64,000 nucleotides of DNA, taken from NCBI RefSeq assembly GCF_008087625.1, contig NZ_CP042997.1:682001-746000 (forward strand). Direction: 5' to 3'. The notes under the pieces were generated by a model, which had not been told where the DNA came from, searched no databases, and saw only the letters and a list, made by a program, of their open reading frames with translations. Shown piece by piece: positions 18,480 through 28,076 of this stretch. Origin of the DNA: Aquisphaera giovannonii. GTDB lineage: Bacteria; Planctomycetota; Planctomycetia; Isosphaerales; Isosphaeraceae. Position 1 is the first letter of the stretch; every line of letters starts with the position of its first letter. Made by a program: the position numbers and the translations under genes.

Positions 18480-19502
18480 TCACTCCTCGAAGTCGGCCGG
18501 GACCAGGCCGATCAGGTCGGTCACGTCGATCAGGCCGACGAGGTGATTCGCCCGGTCCACGACCGGCAGCTCGCTGATCCGGTGCGACTGCATCAGCTCG
18601 ACGGCCTCGCTGAGCATCGCGCCGACGCGGACGCGCTTGGGGTCCACGGTCATGATCTCGGCGATCGGCCGGTCGAGGACGGCCTCCCGGCGCTTCTCGA
18701 AGATCCGCGCCAGGTCGCTGTCGGTGAAGATGCCCAGCAGGTGGCCCTCCTCGTCCTCGACGAGCAGCGCCCCGGAGCGGCGGCGCGGGCCGGCCAGGCG
18801 GACGAAGACGTCGCGGGCGGTCTCCTCGGGGCGGGCCCGGCGGATCTGCCGGCCGGTCCGCATGACCTCCTCGACGCGGGAGAGCTGGCGCCCGAGGCTG
18901 CCGCCGGGGTGATAGGCGGCGAAGTCCTCCGGGCTGAAGTCGCGCATCCGGCTGACCAGCAGCGCCAGGGCGTCTCCCACGGCCATGAGCGCCGTGCTGC
19001 TGGCGGAGGGTGCCAGGCCCAGCGGGCAGGCCTCCTCCACCCGGCCGATCGCGACGCAGCAGTCCGAGGCCTGCCCCAGCGAGCTGCTCGCCCGCTCGGT
19101 GATCGCCACCAGCGAGGCCCCCAGCTTGCGGACGGCCGGCAGGATCCGCAGCAGCTCCTCGGTCTCGCCGCTCTGCGAGAGGGCGATCACCACGTCGTCG
19201 GCCCGGATGCGCCCGAGGTCGCCGTGGATAGCCTCGCCCGGGTGGAGCGGGAACGCCCGCGTCCCCGTGGAGGCCAGCGTCGCGGCGAGCTTCGTCCCGA
19301 CGTGCCCGGCCTTGCCCATCCCCGTGACGATCACGCTCCCCGGGCACCGGTAGACCAGCTCCGCCGCCCTCGCGATCGACGGGCCGAGCCGCTCGCGGAC
19401 CCGCTCCAGCGCCTCCGCCTCGATCCGCAGGACATTCCGAGCGAAGGCGACCCCCTCGGCCTCGGTCTCGAAGCCGAGCGTTGCGTCCGTGATCATCGCC
19501 AT
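18480..19502 (-). CDS. kdsD: Arabinose-5-phosphate isomerase (SIS plus two CBS domains)
   Basis: A 340-residue protein; the start ATG 19502 follows AGGGAGG. The SIS domain (about residues 30-200) has GMGKAGHVG and SQSGETEELL, followed by HPGGSLGRQL, typical of the KdsD/KpsF/GutQ family. Two CBS domains follow (about 216-275 and 283-335), with LLVEDEEGHLLGIFTDSDLAR and HRISELPVVDRANHLVGLID. It converts ribulose-5-phosphate to arabinose-5-phosphate, the first step to Kdo. The adjacent kdsC supports the assignment. Confidence 0.93.
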   Translation of the reverse strand: MAMITDATLGFETEAEGVAFARNVLRIEAEALERVRERLGPSIARAAELVYRCPGSVIVTGMGKAGHVGTKLAATLASTGTRAFPLHPGEAIHGDLGRIRADDVVIALSQSGETEELLRILPAVRKLGASLVAITERASSSLGQASDCCVAIGRVEEACPLGLAPSASSTALMAVGDALALLVSRMRDFSPEDFAAYHPGGSLGRQLSRVEEVMRTGRQIRRARPEETARDVFVRLAGPRRRSGALLVEDEEGHLLGIFTDSDLARIFEKRREAVLDRPIAEIMTVDPKRVRVGAMLSEAVELMQSHRISELPVVDRANHLVGLIDVTDLIGLVPADFEE

Positions 19503-19660
19503 CCGGGGCCTCCCTGCCCTGACAGGCCGCCAAACGCACCGGCTCCCCCGGCCGGAAGCGCCGGCGCGGGAACCATAGCCCATCCCCTGGAAACCGTCAA
19601 CGGAGACCCCCGCGCCCCGCGGCCCTCTCGAGGGCCCGAAGCCCGCCAGCTATCCCCGTT

Positions 19661-19713
19661 TTCTCAACGCTTCTATCGGCATGGCCCTGTCCTGAGTTTG
19701 GAAGCATTGAGAA
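19661..19713. promoter_or_regulatory. Long-arm inverted repeat between kdsD and the permease gene
   Basis: TTCTCAACGCTTC (19661-19673) and GAAGCATTGAGAA (19701-19713) match at 12 of 13 positions, with a 27-base spacer. The patch is A+T-rich for this genome. It lies 160-210 bases upstream of kdsD and 25-77 bases after the permease stop. It could be a regulator site or a non-canonical hairpin at the transcript end; there is no U-tract. Confidence 0.35.
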
Positions 19714-19737
19714 ATCTGTGGAAAACAGGGTGTCTTG

Positions 19738-21558
19738 TTAATTGCGGTGGTCCGTGTTGGTTGTTTGGCCTGTGCGGCCTGCGGGACGACGTGCCCGGCC
19801 GGCCACGTCGTCGAACTTGAGGAGGCAGAGCTTCCCCAGCCCGATCGTTGCCGCGGCATAGACGGCGAGGCCCAGGGCGAGGAAGGTCGCGGTCCACAGG
19901 AAGCCGTCGTCGATGTCCCAGGACCGATACTTCCAGTCCGCCGCCTCCGCCTTCAGGGCGTCCGGGAATCGCGGCGAGAGTATGGACTTGCTCAGGTCAT
20001 AGGGCGCGAATCCGGGCCAGATCATGGGGATCGGGTAGTGGTGGAGATTGAGCGCGGCCTGGCCGAGCAGGTTGACGAGGAGGAGGACGGACACCGTCAG
20101 GAACTGGGCCCTCCAGGTGGACCTGAGGTGGAGGGAGATCCAGAGCCCGAGCGTCGCGGCGAAGGCGCCGTGGCTCGCGAGGCAGGCGAGCTGGACCGGC
20201 AGGCTGAGCGGGTGGACCGAGCCGACGAGGACGCCCGCGACGGTCGAGAGGACGATCACGGCGACGATCCGCCACGGCCGCCGGAGTGCGCCGAGCCACT
20301 TGGCCAGGAGGATCTCGCCGGCGGTCAGGTCGGTCGCGGTCAGGCTGACCCAGGTATCCGCCTCGTGCTCCGACGTGATCGCCGACGCCGCCGCGCCCGC
20401 CAGGCCGAGGAGCGCGGGGATGTACAGGAACGGCAGCGTGTATTTCAGGAAGAAGTGGAATTTCCAGCGCGCCACGTTCGCGTCGTCCCAGGGGTCCGCC
20501 GACCGGGCGTAGGCGTGGTCTCGCATCTCCCGGAAGGCGTCCCAGCCGTATCCGACCGCATAGTAGAGGAAGGCCCCGCCGGCGGCGAGCGTCACGAGCC
20601 CGCCGATGATCCGGGCGAAGCCCCGGGGCCGGGCGGTGAACAGCTCCTTCCAGAGCATCGGCCGGTCGCCGAGCGACGGTCGCATCCCGAGCCGGGCGGC
20701 CCATCGCCGCCGCGGCCCGGCCTCCCGCCCCGCCCTTCCCTCCTGCCGGCGGAAGACCGCGCGGAGCTGACAGGCCGCCGCGACCGCGAATACCGCCCCG
20801 GCGACCGCCTGGTAGGCGATCATCGCGACGAGGTCCTCGACCCGCAGGCCGCCCCCCATCAGCACGGCGGAGAACGTCCGGTAAGCCATCCCGACCGGAG
20901 AGCTCTGCCGGAGGATATCGAGCACGCCGTCGAGGAGCCCATCGAGCGCGAACCAGCCCGTGGACGGGACCATGCCGACCATGGCGGGGACGAAGAGCCA
21001 GAGGAACTCGATCCCGTAGGCGGCCATGAGCGCCTCGCGCGGCCGCCGCGCGAGGGTGGAGGCCCAGATGGACATCGCGGCGAGGAGCCACGCCGTGCTC
21101 GCCGCCGCCGCGCACGCCAGGCCGATGAGCCGGGGGTCGATGCCGCCCAGCAGCACGAGCAGGCTCAGCACGGGGAACCCGACCGCCAGCAGGACCGCCG
21201 CGTGCAGCATCCGCGCCAGCAGCTTCCCCAGGACGATCTCCGGCCCGCTCAGCCGGCTCGCCAGCAGGTAGTGGAGCGTCTTCCTCTGCTTCTCCTCCGC
21301 GATCACCCCCGCGACCAGGGCCGGCGTGATCGCCAGGATGAAGGCGACCTGCGAGACGGCCACCGCGCCGAAGCTCGAGATCGCCAGCGCCTTCATCGCC
21401 GTCATCGGCGGCTCGTCGCCGCCCCAGGTGACCCACGTCTGGTAGACCGTGTAGAAGGCCCACAGCAGGATCGCCGCATACGCCGCGCGCATCACGTAGA
21501 ACGACCCACGCCGCGACGTCCTGAGCAGTTCGAACGTGAACACCGGCCCGGGGATCAT
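19738..21558 (-). CDS. ABC-2-type transporter permease
   Basis: A 606-residue membrane protein; the start ATG 21558 follows CAGGAGC. It has about 12 predicted transmembrane helices in two halves, split by a basic cytoplasmic loop around residues 275-310. The motif VIAEEKQRKTLHYLLASRLSG early in the first half and an equivalent in the second (AITSEHEADTWVSLTATDL then EILLAKWLGAL) are typical of ABC-2/NatB-like permeases; the repeat shows it is a tandem-duplicated permease. No ATPase gene is adjacent in the window, so the partner must be elsewhere. The substrate is unknown. Confidence 0.85.
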   Translation of the reverse strand: MIPGPVFTFELLRTSRRGSFYVMRAAYAAILLWAFYTVYQTWVTWGGDEPPMTAMKALAISSFGAVAVSQVAFILAITPALVAGVIAEEKQRKTLHYLLASRLSGPEIVLGKLLARMLHAAVLLAVGFPVLSLLVLLGGIDPRLIGLACAAAASTAWLLAAMSIWASTLARRPREALMAAYGIEFLWLFVPAMVGMVPSTGWFALDGLLDGVLDILRQSSPVGMAYRTFSAVLMGGGLRVEDLVAMIAYQAVAGAVFAVAAACQLRAVFRRQEGRAGREAGPRRRWAARLGMRPSLGDRPMLWKELFTARPRGFARIIGGLVTLAAGGAFLYYAVGYGWDAFREMRDHAYARSADPWDDANVARWKFHFFLKYTLPFLYIPALLGLAGAAASAITSEHEADTWVSLTATDLTAGEILLAKWLGALRRPWRIVAVIVLSTVAGVLVGSVHPLSLPVQLACLASHGAFAATLGLWISLHLRSTWRAQFLTVSVLLLVNLLGQAALNLHHYPIPMIWPGFAPYDLSKSILSPRFPDALKAEAADWKYRSWDIDDGFLWTATFLALGLAVYAAATIGLGKLCLLKFDDVAGRARRPAGRTGQTTNTDHRN

Positions 21559-22105
21559 CGGGGCGCTCCTGGCGACGTGTCGCGATCGGACGTGCACGCC
21601 CGGCGGGGCGTCGGACAGGTGTCAGGATACGGGGGGCATCTCCGCGAGGCAAGGTCGGGCCTCATCGGCGGGAGGCGCCGGGCCGCCCTCGACTCTCGGG
21701 CGAGCCACGGCCGCCACAGTTACCCTCGCCCACCCCGACGAACGGGCGGAGGCATCCTCGACGCGAGGACGCGGCCGATGCGACGGCCGCAGGGACCTTC
21801 CCCGGCATGCGTGCCCCCGGGGCCCGGCCGCACCCCGGCGGCCGGGAGGCAAATTCCCGCCGATTGTGTGACCTTTCCGGCCGGCCTGCAAAATACAAGG
21901 TAGGGCATCGTCGCGAGATGCCGGGGTGTCGATGCATGGGTTCTCTTGCCTCGCAGCTCGAGTCCAGCGGGTGATTGCGTGAAAGATCGCCGCCCGATGG
22001 ATGCGCATCACGCTCTCGAGGGACGAGGATTCCCGGGCACGAACCGCGTCGCGGCCGCGGGCACATTCGAGGCATTCGGCACGGCCAGTCACGCCGGGCC
22101 CAGCT
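21559..22105. other. Intergenic, no gene seen
   Basis: About 550 bases between divergent genes (permease leftward, PEP-CTERM rightward). Open frames present are low-complexity shadows. The promoters of both flanking genes must be here. The stretch tgcaaaatacaaggt near 21890 is the most A+T-rich segment, but I cannot assign a promoter. Confidence 0.4.
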
Positions 22106-22121
22106 CCAGGAGTTCATCAAC

Positions 22122-22922
22122 ATGGGGACGATCTTCCGAGTCGGGATGATGAGGTCGACCGCCCGGGTGGCCGCGGCCGGGCAGGCGGGGGCAGCCCGTC
22201 GCTCGGTCCGGGGGACGCGTCGCGGATGGTTGCTCGGCCTCGCCCTGGTCCTCACCGCACCCCTGGCGCCCGCCCAGGCCGACCCTCTCAGCTTCACGGT
22301 CGGGGTCCAGGCCGACTTCGAGTTCATGCTCCTGGGCGGCACGGTGCTGAACCCGGGGCCGGATACCCCGTTCTTGCCATTCCGGGCCATCGGCGACCTG
22401 ACGTTCCAGCTCGACGCGTCCCTGAACGACCCCGCGGCGACGACCGTCCCCTTCATGAACGTGACGGGCGTGCTCCAGGGCGTCCCGCCGTCGCTGCCGC
22501 TGACGCTCCCGTTCACGCTGACCCCGAACGTCGAGTTCCTCGGCGGCGAGCTGACGAACATCCGGCGCGACGCCCTGGGCCACGTCGCCTCTGCCGACAT
22601 CGCCGACCTGTCGATGCGGTGGGCGTTGACCAGCACCAACCCCGACTTCGCGGTGACGCTCTATACCCAGGTCGGCCTGCCCTTCGACGCCACGGGCGTG
22701 ACGCTGCCGTTCGCCGTCGGGACCGTGCTGTCCGGCCCCGAGCCGTTCAACGGCTACCTCGACACGGGCAACCCGGCCACCGACCCGCTCGTGGCCATCG
22801 GCCGGAACCGGACGCTGACCGTCATCCCCGAGCCGTCGTCGCTCATCCTCGCCAGCCTCGGACTGGCCGGGGTCGGCGGCCTCGCATGGAGGCGCGGGGC
22901 CCGTCGCCGGACGCCGGCCTAG
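22122..22922 (+). CDS. PEP-CTERM sorting domain protein, secreted
   Basis: A 266-residue protein; ATG 22122 follows CCAGGAG (22106-22112). The N-terminus is long and Arg-rich, followed by a signal helix (WLLGLALVLTAPLAPAQA). The mature part is beta-rich with no known domain. It ends with IPEPSS, a hydrophobic helix and RRGARRR (about residues 236-266), the exosortase signal. Surface or matrix delivery is inferred. The cargo function is unknown. Confidence 0.8.
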   Translation: MGTIFRVGMMRSTARVAAAGQAGAARRSVRGTRRGWLLGLALVLTAPLAPAQADPLSFTVGVQADFEFMLLGGTVLNPGPDTPFLPFRAIGDLTFQLDASLNDPAATTVPFMNVTGVLQGVPPSLPLTLPFTLTPNVEFLGGELTNIRRDALGHVASADIADLSMRWALTSTNPDFAVTLYTQVGLPFDATGVTLPFAVGTVLSGPEPFNGYLDTGNPATDPLVAIGRNRTLTVIPEPSSLILASLGLAGVGGLAWRRGARRRTPA

Positions 22923-23119
22923 GCCTCTCGCCCTTGACGATCGGCCGGGCGTCCGCGTGCAAGGGTCGGGCCGATGCGCCGTGGCGCGGCCCTTGACGAC
23001 ACCCCCGGGGGCCGGCAGTCTGGTGGGCGAGGCCCTCGCCGGCGCGGTCCCGAGTCATGGATCGACGCCGCCCGAGGTACGCGATCGATCGCGCGGAGGA
23101 TGGGACGGGGCGTGACCCG

Positions 23120-24106
23120 ATGTCACCGAACCATCTCGCAGGGCGGATCCCGGCCGGCACCCTCGATCGGTTGCGATCGAGGGCGAGTGCCGCATTCCGC
23201 CTCCGCTTCGGCACGACCCTCGTCTTGCTCGCGATAGGTTGGCCCTTGCTCCTGCCGGGGCTGCTGTCGCTCGTCCCCGGTTACGTGGAGTTCGAATTCG
23301 AGACCCCGGCCGCGCTCATCTGGGCCTGGCTGCCCTCGGCGGTCATGCTCGTGGCCGGCCTGGTGGTATCGCTCGTCCCGGGGCTGCGTGCCCGTCGCGT
23401 CCCTCCCCCACTCGTCGGGATCGCCCTGGCCGCGATGGGCGCCGGGGGCCTGCGCGTGACGTACGAGCATGGCGTGGACCTGACGGCACGGGCGATGCTC
23501 CTGGGGCCTCACGCGGTGCCTGCCCTGCTCCGAGCCCTGGCGGCGGAGGGCACCAACTCTCGGGAGACGTCTAGTTCCCGAATTGCCCGACTCGACCTGC
23601 TCTCCCTGGGGCACCGCGGCGTACCGCGGCTGATCGGAGCCCTGACGGCACCCGACTGGTCCGTCAGGGCCGGCGCCGCCGGGGTGCTGGCGCAGTTGGG
23701 TCAGGAGGCCGCCAGTGCCGAGCCCGCGCTCATCGAAGCCTTGAAGGACCCGGACGCACGCGTCCGGTCGGCGGCGGCCGACGCGGTGCTGGGGCTGGCC
23801 CCCTCGACACGCTTCAACGTGCCGGTCCTCATCGCCATCCTGGACGGGGCCGGGTCGCTCGAGAGGAGCGATGCGGCGATCGCGCTCGCCGACCTGGGGC
23901 CGTCGGCCCCCGAGGCCGTGCCCGCCCTGTGCGGTGCCCTGAAGGATCCGCTCTGGTCGGTGCGGCTGAACGCGGCCCGGGCGCTGGGTCGAATCGGGCC
24001 TTCGGCCGTCGCGGCCCTCCCCTCGCTGGAGGAGGCGCGAGGGGACCCGAATCCGGACGTGCGGTCGAGCGCCGCCGCGGCGCTCGACCGGCTCCGGGCA
24101 CGATGA
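23120..24106 (+). CDS. Membrane protein with HEAT repeats
   Basis: 328 residues if started at ATG 23120; an in-frame ATG at 23057 is possible. Two or three transmembrane helices (about residues 30-55, 70-95 and 100-120) come before a domain of about five HEAT/PBS-lyase-like repeats. Examples are GVPRLIGALTAPDWSVRAGAAGVLAQLG, then ALKDPDARVRSAAADAVLGLA, and LKDPLWSVRLNAARALGRIG. HEAT repeats are protein-binding scaffolds. The gene is convergent with the DUF4132 gene. The function is unknown. Confidence 0.7.
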   Translation: MSPNHLAGRIPAGTLDRLRSRASAAFRLRFGTTLVLLAIGWPLLLPGLLSLVPGYVEFEFETPAALIWAWLPSAVMLVAGLVVSLVPGLRARRVPPPLVGIALAAMGAGGLRVTYEHGVDLTARAMLLGPHAVPALLRALAAEGTNSRETSSSRIARLDLLSLGHRGVPRLIGALTAPDWSVRAGAAGVLAQLGQEAASAEPALIEALKDPDARVRSAAADAVLGLAPSTRFNVPVLIAILDGAGSLERSDAAIALADLGPSAPEAVPALCGALKDPLWSVRLNAARALGRIGPSAVAALPSLEEARGDPNPDVRSSAAAALDRLRAR

Positions 24107-24203
24107 TCTTCGACCGGTGGATCCACGGCCGCTCGCCGGCCGGCCCGCCAACCTCATCCGCGTTGCGGCACTCCCGCCGAGGGGTCGCCGTGGTTTCCGA
24201 CGA

Positions 24204-27140
24204 TCAATCCTCCTCACCTTCTCCTTCGCCCGTCCCCGCCTGGCCGGCTATGCGGGCCAGGTCGCCCATCACCTCGGAGTAGACGACCGGCGGCACGTCG
24301 CCCAAAGGGAGGAGGCGGGGGTCGGACTCGTCCTCCGGGAGCGGGTTGTAGTCGAAGCCGTTCCACGCGCCGGAGCGGAAGAAGGCGGCGTCCTTCAGGG
24401 TCGTCTCCTGGTCCTCGAACGGCTGGACGCTCATGTCCTCCAGCGCGAGGACGGCCTCGACGCCGGCGGGCGACTTGCGGACGTAGGCGTGGACGCTGCC
24501 GTTGTCGAGCACCGGGCCGCGAGTCCAGCCGAGGCGCTCGGCGCGGCCCTTGAAGGAAAGGGCGTGGACCGTCTTGCCGCGGAAGTCGACCAGGAACCGG
24601 GCCCCGCGACGGGACTCCGGCACGCGGATGACCGGCCGCTCGAGCTGCGGGAACGGCGGCGTGATCTCGTGGTCGGCGAGGTGCGTCCGCCAGGCGTCCC
24701 GCGCCGGGGCGTCGAGCTCCAGCGGATGGACGAGGCCGACGGAGCCGGAGTCGGGCAGCTCATACCCCTCGTCCGAGGGTCGGGTCAGCGTGCGGTCCTC
24801 CATCGCCCGGAAGGTGTCGCCGAGCGTGCCGGAATCGTCGTAATGCCCCCAGATCAGGCGGACGGCGAACGGGAAGAGCACCGGGTGATCCAGGAAGAGC
24901 CCACGCCAGCGGGCGACCGGCCAGCGACGCTGGCGGACGAGCTGCTCCTCCAGGCGGGCGGCCTGCGCCTTCGCGGCGTCGCGGAGTCCGGCGGCCACGT
25001 CCTTGAGCTCGGCCTTGGCCTCCTTCGGCGTCGAGGCCGGGAGCGACTTCACCGGCTTGCCCGTCGCGAGGTCGCGGTAATGCAGCTTGAAGTCGAGGCC
25101 GACCGCGACCTCGATCCGCTTGCCGCCGGCCTCGACCACCCGCGGCCGGCCCGGCTCGAAGCCGAGCGCGGGGACGACGCGGTCGCCGAGCTCGTCGAGC
25201 GTGATGCCGAGCCGCTCCGCCGCGCCCCGGATCGCCTCCCCGGCGGCCTGGGCGACGTTCTTCGGCTTGACCCGGTAGCGCCTGGAGACGTCGTCGAGGG
25301 CGCTCAGGGTCGCCTCGTCGCGGACCAGGGCCAGGGCCTGCACGGCGTACTCGGCCATCTTCAGGCGGTTCTTCTTCACCCACCCGTCCAGGCTCCGCAC
25401 GAGAGCGGGCACCACGCGGGCATCGCCGAGCCGGCCGGCGACGGCCAGGGCCCAGCGGCCGGAGGGCTCGCCGCCTGAATCGAGGAAGCGGTCGAGCAGC
25501 GCCTCCGCGAAGTCGGCGCCGGTGGCCGGGTCGATCCGGTCGTAGAGCGCACGGGCCTCGATGTCCGGGGCGATCTCCCCGGTCCGCGACTGGCGGACCA
25601 AAAGGTAGCGCGTGGCCTCCGGGCCGAGCGGCGAGCCGTCGCGGTTGTGGAGCGGCGGGAGCTTCGCCTCGTCGGCCCAGGGGGCGACGGGCTTCTTGAG
25701 GGAGGCGGACATCCGCGCGACGTTCGCGGCGATGTCGGGGTTGGCTGCCGGGCGGCCGGCGGCCTCGAGGGCGAGCAGGATGGCGTCGCGCACGCCCTCA
25801 TCGGGCTCGACGTCCCGTCGGGCCGCCACGGCGTCGAGGGCCTCCGGCGTCCCGAGCGCGGCCAGCAGCGCGACGGCCGTCTCGCGGAGGTCCGCCTTGG
25901 GGCCATCCAGCATCTCGATGGCGCGGGGGCGGACGGCCGCGTCGCCGAGCTTCGCCACGACCGGCACGGCGAGTTCGCGGGCCCTCTTCCCCGGGTCGCG
26001 CACGAGCGCCCAGAGCGGATCGGCCATCTTCTCCGGCCCCCAGCGGGCCGCCAGCTCGAGCATGTCGAACCGGCCCCGGTGGTCGATGAGCTTCGCCTTC
26101 AGGCCCAGGTCCAGCTCCTGGCGGATCCGCTCCGTGACGCGGCCGTCGTCCAGGTCCATCAGGTAGCCGACCTCCGCGGCGTGCGACTCCTCGGGCTCGG
26201 GCCGCATGGTGTCGAGATAGGCCAGCACCACCGGGATCGCGTCCCGGCCGAGGCGATCGACGGCGGAGTGGAGGACCGACGAGTGCTGGAAGGAGAGGCC
26301 GCGATCCGACAGGACGCGGGTGGGCGTCTTCATGTAAGCGATGACGGCGTCGCGGACGTCGACGCCGAACAGTCCCATCGCGTCATCCGCGTCGCTTTGC
26401 CATTCGAGGCCGTCCACGATCATCGCGCGAGCGGCCTCGAGCGCGACAGCCCGGAAGCGCGCGGGATCGGCCCGGAACAGGTGGCGTGCGGCGTAATAGC
26501 GGCACCGCAGGCTCTGGATGGACCCGACCTTCGGGGCGAGGATCTCCGCATACCGGGCGGGGTCCTTCTCCATCGGCACGTCCCAGTCCCAGGGATTGTC
26601 CGGGTCCAGGGCGCGGTCGAGGATGGGCGGCATCCGATCGGGCGCGGCGTCCAGGAGGAATTCCAGCCATGTCTTCAGGTTCGAATACTCGTCGCGGGCG
26701 AGGACCCACGCCAGGTCCTCGTCGGAGAGCGCCAGCAGGGCACGCCCGGCGGATGTGGGCCGGTCGTCGCGGGCCACGTTCGCGAGCAGGTGGAGCAGGG
26801 TCCTCGGCGCGACCCCCTGCCCCGCGACCTCGGCGGCGGCCGTCCCGAAGCGGTCCTCGTCCGGGCCCTCCTCCGCCAGGGCCCGATCGAGCCACGAAGC
26901 GAGGGAGGAGAAGGCCTTCGCGGCGACCATCGCGTGCAGCGCGCGGCGGTGCTCCTCGTCCAGCGTCCCGGACGCTTCGAGGACCTTCGCCAGTTCGTCG
27001 ATCGCCAGGGTGTCCGGATCCTTCATCGCCGCGAGCTGGGCGAGCGCCGCCGGGCTGCCGCCCTTGATGTAGGTCACGACCCTGGACCAGCCCTTGCCGC
27101 CCTGATCGTACGAGCTGGCCCATTCCAGGATGCGTCCCAT
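24204..27140 (-). CDS. DUF4132-domain protein with HEAT-like repeats
   Basis: A 978-residue protein; the start ATG 27140 follows GGGGAG. The N-terminal two thirds are helical with HEAT-like repeats (for example AVPVVAKLGDAAVRPRAIEMLDG near residue 400). The C-terminal part has the DUF4132 signature: PFAVRLIWGHYDD, TFRAMEDRTLT, VGLVHPLEL and PPFPQLERPV, then a beta-rich end. DUF4132 occurs in MolR-like and WGR-containing proteins; the biochemical role is unknown. No WGR domain is visible here. Probably cytosolic. Confidence 0.8.
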   Translation of the reverse strand: MGRILEWASSYDQGGKGWSRVVTYIKGGSPAALAQLAAMKDPDTLAIDELAKVLEASGTLDEEHRRALHAMVAAKAFSSLASWLDRALAEEGPDEDRFGTAAAEVAGQGVAPRTLLHLLANVARDDRPTSAGRALLALSDEDLAWVLARDEYSNLKTWLEFLLDAAPDRMPPILDRALDPDNPWDWDVPMEKDPARYAEILAPKVGSIQSLRCRYYAARHLFRADPARFRAVALEAARAMIVDGLEWQSDADDAMGLFGVDVRDAVIAYMKTPTRVLSDRGLSFQHSSVLHSAVDRLGRDAIPVVLAYLDTMRPEPEESHAAEVGYLMDLDDGRVTERIRQELDLGLKAKLIDHRGRFDMLELAARWGPEKMADPLWALVRDPGKRARELAVPVVAKLGDAAVRPRAIEMLDGPKADLRETAVALLAALGTPEALDAVAARRDVEPDEGVRDAILLALEAAGRPAANPDIAANVARMSASLKKPVAPWADEAKLPPLHNRDGSPLGPEATRYLLVRQSRTGEIAPDIEARALYDRIDPATGADFAEALLDRFLDSGGEPSGRWALAVAGRLGDARVVPALVRSLDGWVKKNRLKMAEYAVQALALVRDEATLSALDDVSRRYRVKPKNVAQAAGEAIRGAAERLGITLDELGDRVVPALGFEPGRPRVVEAGGKRIEVAVGLDFKLHYRDLATGKPVKSLPASTPKEAKAELKDVAAGLRDAAKAQAARLEEQLVRQRRWPVARWRGLFLDHPVLFPFAVRLIWGHYDDSGTLGDTFRAMEDRTLTRPSDEGYELPDSGSVGLVHPLELDAPARDAWRTHLADHEITPPFPQLERPVIRVPESRRGARFLVDFRGKTVHALSFKGRAERLGWTRGPVLDNGSVHAYVRKSPAGVEAVLALEDMSVQPFEDQETTLKDAAFFRSGAWNGFDYNPLPEDESDPRLLPLGDVPPVVYSEVMGDLARIAGQAGTGEGEGEED

Positions 27141-27363
27141 GGTCAACTCCCCGCCGCGCCACCGACGGGCCTTCATTGGACCCTCGCCGCCGGTCCTCGG
27201 CCTTGCCGGCCGCGGGGCGGCGGACGCCCGGGGCCGGAGGTCGCGCGCCGCCGGTCCCCCGCTCGCGGGTCCAGGTTACCACAGCGGCCCCCGAGATCGA
27301 GGGCGGGCCGCGGATGGACGGCGGAGGCCCTCGGGGGAGCTACCCGCGGACCGACGACGCGCG

Positions 27364-27840
27364 TCAGCCGTACTTCTCCTTCCATTCGGCCTTCCGCTTC
27401 GCGTAGGCGGGCTTCGCCTCGGCCTTCTTCCAGGCCTCGAAGAAGATCCGCGCCGACTCGGCCTTGGCCGGGTCGCCCGTGCCCTTCTCGAGCGGGTGCT
27501 TGTCTCCCGGGTCGTACTTCCGGCCGCCCCTGTAATTCGCATAGCGGCGCGCCCGGGTGAAGCCCATCTGGAGGAACTTGCGGGCCATGTCGGCGCCGAC
27601 GAAGTCGCCGCGCCGCAGGTAGGCGAGGAAGAGCCCGTAGATCGCACGGCTGCTGGCGCGGGCGACTTCGGGCGTCTTGAACCGCCAGTGGGGCACCAGC
27701 TCGCCCTTGTACGGCTCGCAGATCAGGACGCCCTGCTCGCCCTTGCCCACGCGGTAGAGCTCCGGGTGGGCCCGGTAGTCCACGTCGGGCCGCCAGGCGT
27801 AGGCGGCCCGGTCGAAGTTGAGATAGCTCGGCCTGTCCAT
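27364..27840 (-). CDS. DUF4385 family protein
   Basis: 158 residues from ATG 27840; an in-frame ATG at 27879 would add 13 residues, and neither has a clear Shine-Dalgarno. It matches DUF4385 closely: HPELYRVGKGEQGVLICEPYK, PHWRFKTPEVA, FLAYLRRGDFVGADMARKFL, TRARRYANYRGGRKYD. The family is short, cytosolic and of unknown function. It is divergent from the apiosidase-fusion gene, with an inverted repeat in the shared upstream region. Confidence 0.85.
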   Translation of the reverse strand: MDRPSYLNFDRAAYAWRPDVDYRAHPELYRVGKGEQGVLICEPYKGELVPHWRFKTPEVARASSRAIYGLFLAYLRRGDFVGADMARKFLQMGFTRARRYANYRGGRKYDPGDKHPLEKGTGDPAKAESARIFFEAWKKAEAKPAYAKRKAEWKEKYG

Positions 27841-27939
27841 GCCCGGGGGTATCGGCAAGTCGCATGCCGGCCGCCCCATGTGGCGCGTCCGGCACTCCGG
27901 ATCGCGGGATGTTGAGCCGTGGATGTCGCGGCCGTGACG

Positions 27940-27966
27940 CAAATGCGGAACAGATTTCCGCAATTG
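27940..27966. promoter_or_regulatory. Inverted repeat with 11-base arms in a divergent promoter region
   Basis: CAAATGCGGAA (27940-27950) and TTCCGCAATTG (27956-27966) pair at 10 of 11 positions around the spacer CAGAT. The site lies 100 bases upstream of the DUF4385 gene and 111 bases upstream of the apiosidase-fusion gene, which read away from each other. Such a dyad in a divergent intergenic region is a good operator candidate. The regulator is unknown. Confidence 0.45.
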
Positions 27967-28076
27967 AGGATGGTGAACCCCTCCGTCGCCGGCTCCAATG
28001 ACCAGACGCCCCGAGCAGGTACTCGCTTCCCTGCGCCTCCGGGGACGCCATTCGGCACGGCCGTCGGAGTATCGCG

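Noticed and set aside
19738..21558. Complete ABC transporter
   Set aside because: Only the permease is present; no ATP-binding subunit lies next to it in this window.
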